Positions 1-8,537 of a stretch of 64,000 nt of DNA are shown one piece after another; position 1 is the first letter of the stretch; every line of letters starts with the position of its first letter. Origin of the DNA: Lentzea alba (GTDB lineage Bacteria > Actinomycetota > Actinomycetes > Mycobacteriales > Pseudonocardiaceae). The notes beneath the pieces were generated by a model that saw nothing but the letters and a program-made list of their open reading frames with translations, searched no databases and was not told where the DNA came from. Position numbers and translations under genes: made by a program. The stretch covers positions 62,001 to 126,000 of the forward strand of contig NZ_JAAMPJ010000006.1 in the NCBI RefSeq assembly GCF_011067745.1, in the 5' to 3' direction.

Positions 1-1204
1 GCGGCAGGCCGTAGACGGCGACGTCACCATCGGCGCGCAGACGCTGCAGGATCGGGCCGCCGACGACGCTCCCACCGGTGCGCGGGCCCCACAGGATGAC
101 CTTGTCGAAGTTGTCGCCGAACCTCACGTACTGGCCGTCCGTGCCGGGAGCGGGCGTCTGGTCCGACCGCGGCCAGCCCAGCGGACCGGCGGTGCCGCCG
201 TTCACGTCGTACGTGTCGCGAACCCGGCCGCCCATCCACATGAAGCCGCTGCTCTGGACCCTCGCGTAGAGCGTCTTGCCGGTGCTGAAGTCGGTGGTCT
301 CACCGCCGTCGTGCTCGCTCGTGTCCGTGGTCGGATAGCCGAGGTGGCCGTTGGGTCCGCCCTTGTTCACGTACCCGCCGGTGCTGAAGTCGGAGAGGGC
401 GTGCGCACCGGTCGAGGCCGACCAGTAGATCGAACCCTTCGCGGCCTGGGCGCTCCAGCCGTTGCCCGCCTCGGCGACCTGGTCCCGGGTGAGCCAGCCG
501 AAGCCGTTCGGGCCACCCTTCTCGCGGTACTCGTCGCGCAGCGCACCGCTGATCCAGTACGTCTCCGACTCGCTCGGCACCTGCTGGAACAGGCTCACGG
601 CCTCGCTGAACCGCTGCTCGACGCCGCCGTTGTCGGCCATCGCGATCTGGTCGCTGATCGGCCAGCCGAACTTGCCGGTGACGCTGCCGTTGGCCCAGTA
701 CTTGTCGCGCTGCTTGCCCGCGACCGCGTACGCGCCGTACGCGTCGGAGTAGTAGACCGAGTAACCCGTGTCGTAGGCGATCGCCGCACCCGCCTGCGAA
801 CCCCGGCTCACCGGCACCTGGTCCATGGTCGCGGCCGACTTGACGATGGCGTCGCCGGGCTGCCACAGCCGGGAGATCGCACCGGACATCCAGTGCGCGC
901 CCAGGCCTTCCTTCCAGGTGATGACGATGTCGTACTTCGCGAACTTGGCCCAGCGGATGCCGTTGGACAGGTAGATCTCGTCGCCCACCTTGTCGCCGGC
1001 GAACGAGGCGCCGCCGAGGGCCTGCCACTTCGCGTAGATCGGCGAGTCCTCCCACCGACCGGCCGGCAGCTGCACGACCTCGTCGTCCGCGGCCTGGTGG
1101 ACCGGAACAGGAGCCGCGCTCGCGGTGCCGAGCGTGATCGGCATGAGTGCGGCGGTCGACGCCGCGAGGGCGGCGACCAGCGCGACAGAACGTCTGACGG
1201 ACAT
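1..1204 (-). CDS. Secreted LGFP-repeat surface protein (3' end outside window)
   Basis: The reading frame opens at ATG 1204 and stays open to base 1, so about 401 residues are visible and the C-terminus is missing. The first ~31 residues form a signal peptide: basic MSVRR start, Ala/Leu-rich core, likely cleavage after TASA-A. The rest is built from LGFP-type repeats of about 50 residues, recognisable by motifs such as GKFGWPISDQ, GHLGYPTT and GPLGWPRSDQ. LGFP repeats occur in actinobacterial cell-wall proteins and are thought to bind the envelope; no enzymatic domain is visible. It is a close paralogue of the next gene downstream in the map (same signal peptide style, same WEDSP-Y-KW opening after the signal). 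A short gap with a terminator separates the two, so they are probably separate transcripts from a duplication. Confidence 0.88.
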   Translation of the reverse strand, partial: MSVRRSVALVAALAASTAALMPITLGTASAAPVPVHQAADDEVVQLPAGRWEDSPIYAKWQALGGASFAGDKVGDEIYLSNGIRWAKFAKYDIVITWKEGLGAHWMSGAISRLWQPGDAIVKSAATMDQVPVSRGSQAGAAIAYDTGYSVYYSDAYGAYAVAGKQRDKYWANGSVTGKFGWPISDQIAMADNGGVEQRFSEAVSLFQQVPSESETYWISGALRDEYREKGGPNGFGWLTRDQVAEAGNGWSAQAAKGSIYWSASTGAHALSDFSTGGYVNKGGPNGHLGYPTTDTSEHDGGETTDFSTGKTLYARVQSSGFMWMGGRVRDTYDVNGGTAGPLGWPRSDQTPAPGTDGQYVRFGDNFDKVILWGPRTGGSVVGGPILQRLRADGDVAVYGLP

Positions 1205-1240
1205 GCTTTCAAAACCCCCGTGTGAACTGCACGAACATGA

Positions 1241-1278
1241 GAAGGGGCTGATGTCCGAGTGCGGACACCAGCCCCTTC
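1241..1278 (-). terminator. Strong hairpin after the second LGFP gene
   Basis: GAAGGGGCTG pairs with CAGCCCCTTC, followed after one A/C mismatch by TGTCCG/CGGACA and an AGTG loop. It lies 20 bases beyond the stop of the LGFP gene at 1298-2860 and before the start of the partial gene at 1204. There is no strong T-tract, so it may work as a GC-rich factor-independent or stabilising hairpin. Confidence 0.75.
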
Positions 1279-1297
1279 ACCTTTCAGAACTGCAAGA

Positions 1298-2860
1298 TCA
1301 CTTGCGCGGAGCCGACTTGGCGGCGCCGAGCTTCGTGCCCTCGGTCTTCGCCTGCTCCAGGGTCACCTTCGGCTGCGAGGCGGCCTGGTGCTGCGCCGAC
1401 GACGAGGTCCAGTAGTCGTAGTAGCACTGGTTCTCGTTGTAGTCGCAGAGCAGGTAACCACCGTCGAAGAGCTGGACGAAGGTGTTCGGCTCCGAGCCGA
1501 ACTGCACGTCACTGGTGGCCATGCCGAGCTGGCCGGAGTAGCCACCGAGCTGCCACCAGCCGGCGCGGAAGTCCCAGCCGATGGTGATCGTGCTGCGGCC
1601 GTTGCCGTCGAAGATCGACGCGTCCTGGAACTCCTGGAAGTTGTACGGGCCGATCTGCCTGATCTCGGTGTTCGGCAGGCCGTAGTAGTAGACGTCGCCG
1701 TCAGCGCGAAGCTTCGCCAGGTACTGGTCGCCCACGATCTGCGCACCGGTGCTCGGACCCCACAGGATGACCTTGTTCGGCCCGAACAGGACGTACAGGC
1801 CGTTGGGGCCGTTCGTCGCGAACTGGTCGGAGGTCGGGAAGCCGAGGGAACCCGTCACGCCACCGGCGTTGCGGAGGCGGTCACGCAGCGCGCCGCTGAG
1901 CCAGTGCGCACCGGTCGCCGGCGAGTGGTAGATCTCGACGGCGTTCTTGAACGTGGCGACGGTGCCGGCGCCAACCGCCGTGACGCCGCTGGTCGGGTAA
2001 CCGGCGTGACCGCCGGGGCCGCCCTGCTGGTAGTACTTGAGGTCGATGTCACCGGTCAGGCGCTGGGCACCGGTGGCGGCGCTCCAGTAGATGTTGCCGC
2101 CGGTGATGCCGACGCTCCAGCCGTTGTTGGCGGCTTCCGCCTGGTCGCGCCACAGCCAACCGGCCGGGCCGTTGGGGCCGTGGTCGGAGTTGTACTGGTC
2201 ACGCAGCGCGCCGCTGATCCAGTACGGCTGTTCGTCGCCGGCCTTCTTGAAGAAGCTGACGGCCTCGCTGAAGCTCTGGTGGGTGCCACCGGCGGTGTGC
2301 ATGACCTCGTCGGAGGTCGGCCAGCCGAACCGGCCGGTGATGCTGCCGTTGGCCCAGTACTTGGCCCGGTTGGTTCCGCTGATGGCGAAGGCGCCGTAGG
2401 CATCCGAGTAGTAGACCGAGTTGCCGTTGTCGAACGCGGACGCGACACCGAGCTGGGAACCGCGGTTCGTCTGCACCTGGTCCATGATGGCGACGGTCTT
2501 CGTGACGCCGTTGGTGTCCAGCCACAGCTGCCACCTCGCGGCCACGGCACCGGAGAACCAGAAGGCGCCGACGCCTTCCTTCCAGGTGATGACGACGTTC
2601 TTGGAGAACTTGGCGTAGCGGATGCCGTCCTCCTGGACGACCTCCTCGTGGACCTTGTCGCCGGCGAACGCGGCGCCGCCCAGCGCCACCCACTTCTTGT
2701 AGACCGGCGAGTCCTCCCACACACCGGCCTGCGCCCTCATGACCGGAGCCTGCTGCTGCACCACGGGCGCGGCGGAGGCTGCGGTGGACGTGACGATTGG
2801 CAAAAGTCCCGCCGTCGCGGCCGCAATGGCAGCGACGAGCGAGACAGCACGACGAGACAT
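1298..2860 (-). CDS. Secreted LGFP-repeat surface protein
   Basis: A 520-residue protein starting at ATG 2860 with a GGGGGAG ribosome site just upstream. Residues 1-32 are a signal peptide ending near TAASA-A. The mature protein opens with VWEDSPVYKKW, as in its truncated paralogue at 1-1204. It then carries a run of LGFP-type repeats (GRFGWPTSDE, GPAGWLWRD, GHAGYPTSG, GSLGFPTSDQ, GQLGMATSD). The last ~50 residues lose the repeat and become a polar Gln/Lys/Ala-rich tail (after YDYWTSSSAQHQ). Probable cell-wall-associated or secreted protein; the tail differs from the known mycolyltransferase fusions of LGFP repeats, and no catalytic domain is seen. Gene has its own upstream region (2861-2998) and terminator. 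Confidence 0.9.
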   Translation of the reverse strand: MSRRAVSLVAAIAAATAGLLPIVTSTAASAAPVVQQQAPVMRAQAGVWEDSPVYKKWVALGGAAFAGDKVHEEVVQEDGIRYAKFSKNVVITWKEGVGAFWFSGAVAARWQLWLDTNGVTKTVAIMDQVQTNRGSQLGVASAFDNGNSVYYSDAYGAFAISGTNRAKYWANGSITGRFGWPTSDEVMHTAGGTHQSFSEAVSFFKKAGDEQPYWISGALRDQYNSDHGPNGPAGWLWRDQAEAANNGWSVGITGGNIYWSAATGAQRLTGDIDLKYYQQGGPGGHAGYPTSGVTAVGAGTVATFKNAVEIYHSPATGAHWLSGALRDRLRNAGGVTGSLGFPTSDQFATNGPNGLYVLFGPNKVILWGPSTGAQIVGDQYLAKLRADGDVYYYGLPNTEIRQIGPYNFQEFQDASIFDGNGRSTITIGWDFRAGWWQLGGYSGQLGMATSDVQFGSEPNTFVQLFDGGYLLCDYNENQCYYDYWTSSSAQHQAASQPKVTLEQAKTEGTKLGAAKSAPRK

Positions 2861-2998
2861 GCTGCTGCTCCCCCAGGATCTGATCCGTCTGCCGCCGAAC
2901 CCGAATACCCCACCAGTGGGTTCGATCAGCAGGAAACGCCGTCAGTCTGCCCGAAGAATGGCGCTCTGGCGAGAAAAATCTGGAGATGCTTGAAACAC

Positions 2999-3041
2999 AT
3001 CCGGCGGACAGTTCCGTGTGTAACGAAACTGTCCGCCGGAT
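2999..3041 (-). terminator. Terminator of the acyl-reductase/membrane-protein operon
   Basis: A 15-bp perfect inverted repeat (ATCCGGCGGACAGTT / AACTGTCCGCCGGAT) extends, after one mismatch, by CGT/ACG around a GTGTA loop. It lies 45 bases past the stop of the last gene of the minus-strand operon that ends at 3086. Confidence 0.85.
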
Positions 3042-3085
3042 CGATGGAATGATTCTTTGAACGAAAACGATCAGTCTTGAATGAG

Positions 3086-4090
3086 TTACTGGGCAGCGGC
3101 GGCCGCGGCGATCCGCGCCTCCGCCTGACGCTTGCGGTACGTCGCGATACCGGCGGCCGCACCCGCGGTCACGATGTCGGCGATGATGAACATCAGGCGC
3201 GAGGCGACCGCGAAGGCCAGGCCCTGCACCGGGTCGATGCCGCTGGCGGCGAGCACCGCGACGATGACGCCTTCACGCACACCCGCACCGGACGGCAGGA
3301 AGAACGCGAACAGGCCGGCGGTCAGACTGATCGCCATGGCGCCGATGCACAGCACCAGACCGCTCACGCCGGGTGCGCCGACGGAGTTCGCCAGCAGCCA
3401 CATGTGGGCGCCGAACGCGATGTAGCCGAGCATGGAGAAGCCGAGGACCTTGCCGATCGTGCCCCAGCGCAGCTGGTGGTCGAGCGGCGGGCGGCGCAGC
3501 GTCTTGAGCACCAGCGAGGTGCCCCACGTGAGGATCTTCGGGTGCAGCGCGATGAGGCCGATCGGCAGCAGGGCGAAGAGCCAGACCGCCTGCGGGGTCT
3601 CCTTGAAGATGACCGGCAGCGCCATGATGCCGAGCAGCAGCGACGCGACCGTGGCTACGCCGAGCTGGATCAGCGAGCCGGTGAAGATGCGGGCACGCGG
3701 GAGGCCCGCCTTGCGGCCCAGCTCCATCTGCAGCAGGTAGGCCCACACCGAGCCGGGCACGTACTTGCCGAGGCCACCGACCAGGCAGATCATGCCGCCG
3801 CGGAACACGCCGATCGGCTTGCCCAGGTCGTCGATGATCGTCTGCCACGCGATGGTGTTGAACCCGATGGCCGCCATGACCGCGATCTGGCTGAGCAGGC
3901 TCGACTGCCACGCCACCGCGGAGATCGTGTGCCACACGTCGTTCCACTTGGTGATCAACGCGTAGGCGGTGAACCCGATGACCAGGACCACCATGAGCCG
4001 GCGACCCCATTGGATGATCTTGCCCTTGGTGGTCTTCGTGCTCTCTGGCGGAACCTCTGCGATGTCCGCATCTGCCTCGACAGTGGTCAT
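3086..4090 (-). CDS. YbhN/LPG-synthase-TM-like multi-pass membrane protein (flippase-like)
   Basis: A 334-residue membrane protein; start set at ATG 4090 (MTTVEAD) because the upstream gene ends at 4134 and GGAG lies about 8 bases upstream. After a ~30-residue soluble N-terminus there are about 7-8 hydrophobic segments. The motifs GKYVPGSVW (middle) and PSGAGVREG (late) are typical of the UPF0104/YbhN family (PF03706), related to the flippase half of MprF. Family members are implicated in moving or exporting lipids or lipid-linked sugars. It is the last gene of the ACP-SDR-ligase-LuxE-LuxC operon, which suggests it translocates the lipid or glycolipid product, but the substrate is unknown. 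The C-terminus is an Ala-rich cytoplasmic tail. Confidence 0.85.
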   Translation of the reverse strand: MTTVEADADIAEVPPESTKTTKGKIIQWGRRLMVVLVIGFTAYALITKWNDVWHTISAVAWQSSLLSQIAVMAAIGFNTIAWQTIIDDLGKPIGVFRGGMICLVGGLGKYVPGSVWAYLLQMELGRKAGLPRARIFTGSLIQLGVATVASLLLGIMALPVIFKETPQAVWLFALLPIGLIALHPKILTWGTSLVLKTLRRPPLDHQLRWGTIGKVLGFSMLGYIAFGAHMWLLANSVGAPGVSGLVLCIGAMAISLTAGLFAFFLPSGAGVREGVIVAVLAASGIDPVQGLAFAVASRLMFIIADIVTAGAAAGIATYRKRQAEARIAAAAAAQ

Positions 4091-4133
4091 CCTGTGGTCT
4101 CCGGTGGAGGTTGGTGGTTGAGGCGGCATCGAC

Positions 4134-5363
4134 TCAGACGGTGACCGTCGTGATGCGGCTGAACTCGGACAGCAGATCGTAGCCGTCCCAAACAGCCGCG
4201 AAGCTGAGGGCCGACCCGAAGGGGACGACCCGGTCGATGCCACGCCCGGCGAGCGAGCGGGTGAAGGTCATCACCTCGTCGCGGTCGAAACCGAACACGC
4301 TGAGCGTCTGGTCCTTGCGCTGCACGATCCGGCCGAACTCGGCCAGGTCGGCGATCGTCGCCTGCGGGAAGGTGCCGACGCCGAGCCACTCGCGCGGCAC
4401 GTCGGCGGGCGCGACCAGTTCGAGCGTCGCGACCGCGTTGCCCTCGAACCGGATCTCCGTGGCGTGGCCCTCGGCGGCGACCCCGTACGCGGAGACGCGC
4501 TTCTGCACGGCCATCGCCGGCTCGACGACGAACTGCTTGCTCGCCACTACCTCGGCGAGCAGCGCGCGGAACTCCTCGCGGGCCGGCCTGGCGCGCTCGG
4601 CGTCGCCGACCCAGAAGAGGGTGCGCGGCGACGAGCAAGCGGCCTGGTCGAACCAGTAGGAGTCGTTGTAGAACCCGATGGCCGCGTCCCGGCGCTGCTC
4701 GGGCGTCGCGGCCTCCCAGCCGGCGACCGAGACGGCGGCGAACGAAGCGCGGTCCGGGAACGTGAGGTCACGGGCGTGCGGGGCCAGCGCGGACTTGCGC
4801 ACCTCGGCCACCGACCGGTCGCCACCCCAGATGACCCGCAGGTCGCAGGCCGCGGACAACGCCGACGTGACGGCCTCGTCGCGGCCGTAGGTGATCATGC
4901 GCTGGGTCTGCGCGATGGCCGGGTGGGCCTCCGCCAGGGACTCGTTCAGCGCCTCGATGACGGCCTGCGCGGCCCCCTGCGAGCGCGGCGAGATGCGCAC
5001 GACGTTCGGGTTGCCGGCGAGCGCGGACAACGCCCACGAGTACACGAAGATCGTGTCCACGTTGGCCGGTGGCACGTGGAAGACGACGCCGCGCGGGAAC
5101 CTCAGCTTGTCGCCGGAGGTCTCCAGAGTGGACAGCGCCTTGGCAATCTCACCCTTGCGCAGGAAGAAGCCCAGCGACGCGAGCTCCGGGTAGCGCCGCG
5201 CGGTGGCGGGCGCGAGGAGCTTGCGCGCGAACTTCACCAGGAACTGGACGACGCGTTCGTCGCCGACGGTGAGGTAACCGCCCTCCGGTTCCGCCGTGAT
5301 CTCGGCGAGCAGGGCGTCGACCTCGACGGCCGGGCCTGCCGGGAAACGCTGCTCAACACTCAC
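4134..5363 (-). CDS. LuxC-family acyl-CoA/acyl-thioester reductase
   Basis: A 409-residue protein matching the LuxC fatty-acid reductase family (PF05893), which reduces an enzyme-bound acyl thioester to an aldehyde with NADPH. Start is GTG 5363, which overlaps the upstream stop as GTGA and implies translational coupling; an upstream ATG at 5393 inside the previous gene is less likely. Family marks: the FHVPPANV and GNPNVVRISPRS nucleotide-binding region (about 95-128) and the FDQAACSSPRTLFWVG segment with the likely catalytic Cys at about 243. In luminous bacteria LuxC works with LuxE to make long-chain aldehydes; the LuxE homologue is the adjacent gene. No luciferase (LuxAB) or LuxD thioesterase is present, so the aldehyde has another destination here, probably a glycan or lipid precursor. 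The missing LuxD may be replaced by the dedicated ACP and ligase. Confidence 0.88.
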   Translation of the reverse strand: MSVEQRFPAGPAVEVDALLAEITAEPEGGYLTVGDERVVQFLVKFARKLLAPATARRYPELASLGFFLRKGEIAKALSTLETSGDKLRFPRGVVFHVPPANVDTIFVYSWALSALAGNPNVVRISPRSQGAAQAVIEALNESLAEAHPAIAQTQRMITYGRDEAVTSALSAACDLRVIWGGDRSVAEVRKSALAPHARDLTFPDRASFAAVSVAGWEAATPEQRRDAAIGFYNDSYWFDQAACSSPRTLFWVGDAERARPAREEFRALLAEVVASKQFVVEPAMAVQKRVSAYGVAAEGHATEIRFEGNAVATLELVAPADVPREWLGVGTFPQATIADLAEFGRIVQRKDQTLSVFGFDRDEVMTFTRSLAGRGIDRVVPFGSALSFAAVWDGYDLLSEFSRITTVTV

Positions 5364-6427
5364 GCCGGGCTCCCGCTGAACGTGTCGGAACATCCGCGCG
5401 CCTCGGCGCGGGGAAGACGGCCGAGCACCGAGAAGCGCTTGCCGGGCCAGTCGCCGTCGTCGATGCCGTGCACGACACCGAGGTCCTCGGTGAGCAGGAC
5501 GTGGCCGGGGTACGACCGCGGCACCGTGCTCACCACCTCGATGACGCCCGGCACGCCGACGGGTTGCTCACGCCACGTCTCCGGGTCGCGGATGACGACG
5601 TCCGCGAAGTCGGGGCAGTACAGCGAGTTGCCGCTCGGACCCTCGAGGAAGACGGTGCCGAGCTGCTCGACCATGCCGTAGTAGTTGTGGATCCGGGTGA
5701 GGCCCGTGTCCTCGGCGAACCGGCGGCGGAACTCCGCGTTGTCGACGGCGCGGTCGATCAGCTTCTTCCAGCCACCGGAGTGGATGAGGATGCCGTTCGA
5801 CAGGTCGAGCTCGTGCTCACGCGCGACCTCGTAGAGGTACTGCCACACCATGAAGGTGAAGCCGAAGATGAGGAACGGCTCGTTGCCGTGGTTCGCGAGG
5901 AACCCCTTGATGGCCTCGACGTCCGGACGGTCGTTCTCGTCCAACGCGTAGACGTGCTTGCGGCCGAAGTTCGCCATGCCGAGCACACCCGCGCCGCGGG
6001 CGGAGAACGAGCGGCGGTTCTTGATGATGCCGATGGTGTCGACCATCAGCATCGGCAGGCGCTGGTCGCCGAGCACGGTGCGCAGCGTCTTGCCGAGGTA
6101 GCGCGGCTGGTCGGCCGCCGCTTCCTTGTCCAGGTAGATCCGGGACACCTCGGCGCCGGTGGTGCCGGACGAGGTGAGCACCTTGAAGACCTCGTCGTCC
6201 GGCACGCTCTTGAGGACGTGGTGCTTGAACATCCGCACCGGCAGCCACGGCAGCTGCTCGACGGAGTCGAACGAGGCGCCGCGGGCGATCCCGAGCGAGC
6301 TCAGGATGCGGTCGTACGGCTCGCCGCCGGTGCGGTGGTGCTCGGTCAGCTCGGTGAGCACGGGCAGCAGCGCCGCCTCGCGCTCGGCCTGGCTCAGGCC
6401 GAACACGCTCTCGGCAGTGGTGGTCAC
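5360..6427 (-). CDS. LuxE-family acyl-protein synthetase/acyltransferase
   Basis: A 355-residue protein of the LuxE family (PF04443), which activates a fatty acid as acyl-AMP, holds it on a Cys and passes it to LuxC. Visible marks are an adenylate-forming SSGTTG motif (about 103-108) and a C-terminal RGCSDT motif with Cys about 346, where family members keep the acyl-accepting Cys. Start ATG 6427 overlaps the upstream ligase stop (ATGA-type overlap), and its own stop overlaps the LuxC start by GTGA. So ligase, LuxE and LuxC are almost certainly made in fixed proportion. Two activating enzymes in a row (AMP ligase and LuxE) suggest separate steps: loading onto the ACP, then transfer to LuxC for reduction. 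Confidence 0.87.
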   Translation of the reverse strand: MTTTAESVFGLSQAEREAALLPVLTELTEHHRTGGEPYDRILSSLGIARGASFDSVEQLPWLPVRMFKHHVLKSVPDDEVFKVLTSSGTTGAEVSRIYLDKEAAADQPRYLGKTLRTVLGDQRLPMLMVDTIGIIKNRRSFSARGAGVLGMANFGRKHVYALDENDRPDVEAIKGFLANHGNEPFLIFGFTFMVWQYLYEVAREHELDLSNGILIHSGGWKKLIDRAVDNAEFRRRFAEDTGLTRIHNYYGMVEQLGTVFLEGPSGNSLYCPDFADVVIRDPETWREQPVGVPGVIEVVSTVPRSYPGHVLLTEDLGVVHGIDDGDWPGKRFSVLGRLPRAEARGCSDTFSGSPA

Positions 6428-7809
6428 GCGCGTCCCTCCAGGGAGCGGTAGTCGATCTTGCCGCTGGCCAGCAGCGGAAGTGCGTCGATGTCCCGCACGT
6501 CGAATCCGGACACGTGCATGTGCAGCTTCTCGGACAGTGCCTTGGCAGCCGCCTTGCGCGTGTCGGCGGCGCAGTTCTCGACCCAGACGACGACCTTGTC
6601 GCCGGCCGGCACCGCGGCCGCCGCACCGATGTCCAACCCGGAACCGCGCAGCATTTGTTCCAGGTCGTCGAGGTTGACCCGGTTGCCGAAGACCTTGCCG
6701 ATCCGCTTCAACCGGCCGGTGATGAACAGGTAACCGTCCGCGTCCAGACGGCCGAGGTCGCCCGTTTCGAGCAGACCGCCCCGGCTGTCCGGTTCGGCCA
6801 GCTCCTCTTCGGACTCCGCGTACCCCATCATCACATTGGGCCCGCGGTACAGCACTTCGCCGACGACGTCCGGAACGGAGGTTTCGGTGCCGTCTTCGAG
6901 GCGGATCGAGAACGCGCCACCGGGCAACGCGGGACCGGCGCTGCCGATCTTCTCGGCGAGCTTCTCCGCGGGCACGGTGGCCATCCGCGGCGCCGCCTCG
7001 GTCTGGCCGTACATGACGAACATGCGGCCGCCGGCGGCGAGCATCTTGTCGTTGAACTCGACGACCAGGTCCTCGCGCAGCTTGCCGCCTGCCTGCGTGA
7101 TGGTGCGCAGGCTCGGGTACTTGGCCGGGTCGAACCGCAGCCGCTTGAGCATCTCGTAGTGGTACGGGACGCCGGCCAGCGAGGTGATCTTGTGCTCCTC
7201 GACGGCCTGCCAGAACGGGCGGCCCATCACGCCGGTCGGCTCCACCACGACGGTCGCGCCGCGCAGCAGGTGGCTGTTCAGCACGGACATGCCGTAGCTG
7301 TAGTGCAGCGGGAGGCTGGTCGGCGCCACCTCGTCCGCGGTGATGCCCAGGACCTCGGCGATCGCCTCGGCGTTGGCCAGCACGGCCTGCCGCGACAGCC
7401 GGACGAACTTGGGGTTGCCGGTCGAGCCGCTGGTCGGCAGCAACACGGCCAGGTCGGGGTGCGGCACGACACCGTCGGCGTCCTCGCGGACCCAGTCGGC
7501 GGTGTAACCGGCGGGCGGCTCGCCCTCGCCACCGAGCACGGCGGCCGGGCGGAACCGGGCGACCAGGCCCAGCAGCACCTCGCGGTCCTGACCGGCGTCG
7601 AGCAGTGCGACGGCCCGGCCGGACTCGAACGCGGCGACGTAGCGCAGCACGCTCGGCACGTCGACGGACGTGCGGGCGAACAGCACACCGGCCGGCAGAG
7701 CAGCGAGTTCGGCGGAGATCTTGTCAACGGCAGCGCGCAGCTCGGGTCCGGCGAGCACCTCGCCGGACGTCGCGTCCACGAGGCGTGCGCCGGGGGCCAG
7801 CAGGCTCAC
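6424..7809 (-). CDS. AMP-dependent acyl ligase (acyl-ACP/acyl-CoA synthetase)
   Basis: A 461-residue stand-alone adenylate-forming enzyme (PF00501). Motifs: P-loop-like LLPTSGSTGNPK (about 127-138), YGQTEAAPRM (about 270), ETGDLGRLDADGYLFITGR with the hinge region following, and a C-terminal ASGKIDYRSLE carrying the catalytic Lys. It is short for a CoA ligase (usually 500-550), as is common for enzymes that load an ACP or carrier in biosynthetic clusters. It overlaps the upstream SDR gene and the downstream LuxE gene by four bases each. The ACP in the same operon is the natural acceptor; the acyl substrate cannot be read from sequence. No condensation or ketosynthase domain is nearby, so this is not a PKS/NRPS starter module. 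Confidence 0.85.
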   Translation of the reverse strand: MSLLAPGARLVDATSGEVLAGPELRAAVDKISAELAALPAGVLFARTSVDVPSVLRYVAAFESGRAVALLDAGQDREVLLGLVARFRPAAVLGGEGEPPAGYTADWVREDADGVVPHPDLAVLLPTSGSTGNPKFVRLSRQAVLANAEAIAEVLGITADEVAPTSLPLHYSYGMSVLNSHLLRGATVVVEPTGVMGRPFWQAVEEHKITSLAGVPYHYEMLKRLRFDPAKYPSLRTITQAGGKLREDLVVEFNDKMLAAGGRMFVMYGQTEAAPRMATVPAEKLAEKIGSAGPALPGGAFSIRLEDGTETSVPDVVGEVLYRGPNVMMGYAESEEELAEPDSRGGLLETGDLGRLDADGYLFITGRLKRIGKVFGNRVNLDDLEQMLRGSGLDIGAAAAVPAGDKVVVWVENCAADTRKAAAKALSEKLHMHVSGFDVRDIDALPLLASGKIDYRSLEGRA

Positions 7810-8537
7810 AGCACGAGCCCCCCGTCGACGCCGAGCACCTGCCCCGTCACGAACGAGGCCTCGTCGCTGACCAGGAACCTGATGACCTTCGCGACCTCGT
7901 CGGCGGCACCGAGGCGGCCGAGCGGGGTGTCCTTGCGGACGCGGTCCAGCACCTCTTCGGACTGGCCGGCGGTCAGGTCGGTCTCGATGACGCCGGGCGC
8001 GACCGCGTTGACGCGGATGCCGTACCGGCCGAGCTCCTTGGCGGAGGACTTCGCGAGCGACGCGACCGCGGCCTTGGTGGCCGCGTACACGGACTGACCG
8101 GCGTTGCCGCGCTCACCGACGATCGAGGCGAGCAGCACGATCGAGCCGGTCTTCTTGCGCATCATCGCGCGCGCGGCCGCCTGGACGGACGCGATCGCAC
8201 CGGTGACGTTCGTGTCGAACATGCGCGCCACGTGGTCGTCGCCGATCATGCCGATCAGCGCGCCCTCCATGGCGCCGGCGCTCGCGACCAGCGCGTCGAT
8301 CCGGCCGTGCTCCTTGGCGATCTGCCGGAACACGTCCTTCACCGCGGTGGTGTCCGTCACATCGAGCGCGAGGCCGCTGACCTGGGGACCCAGCTCGGCG
8401 GCCCGCTGCTTGGCGATTGCGGAGTCCCGGCCGGTCAGCACGACCGTCGCACCGGCTTCGGCCAGCGCGGCGGCGGTGGCGAGACCGATGCCCCTGGTAC
8501 CACCGGTGACGACTGCGACCTTGCCGGAGAGAGTCAC
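7806..8537 (-). CDS. FabG-like 3-oxoacyl-[ACP] reductase (SDR)
   Basis: A 243-residue short-chain dehydrogenase starting at GTG 8537, overlapping the ACP stop by GTGA. The NADP-binding TGGTRGIG motif is at 11-18 and the catalytic triad is visible: Ser about 138 (LLASIVG), Tyr 151 and Lys 155 (VYAATK). The usual NNAG motif is changed to ASAG (86-89). The C-terminal GQVLGVDGG is the standard FabG ending. With an ACP immediately upstream and an acyl ligase downstream, it most likely reduces a beta-keto group on an ACP-bound acyl chain, giving a 3-hydroxyacyl group. There is no ketosynthase in the operon, so the keto-acyl precursor must come from elsewhere, or the enzyme acts on a different carbonyl such as an aldehyde made by LuxC. 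Confidence 0.87.
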   Translation of the reverse strand: MTLSGKVAVVTGGTRGIGLATAAALAEAGATVVLTGRDSAIAKQRAAELGPQVSGLALDVTDTTAVKDVFRQIAKEHGRIDALVASAGAMEGALIGMIGDDHVARMFDTNVTGAIASVQAAARAMMRKKTGSIVLLASIVGERGNAGQSVYAATKAAVASLAKSSAKELGRYGIRVNAVAPGVIETDLTAGQSEEVLDRVRKDTPLGRLGAADEVAKVIRFLVSDEASFVTGQVLGVDGGLVL

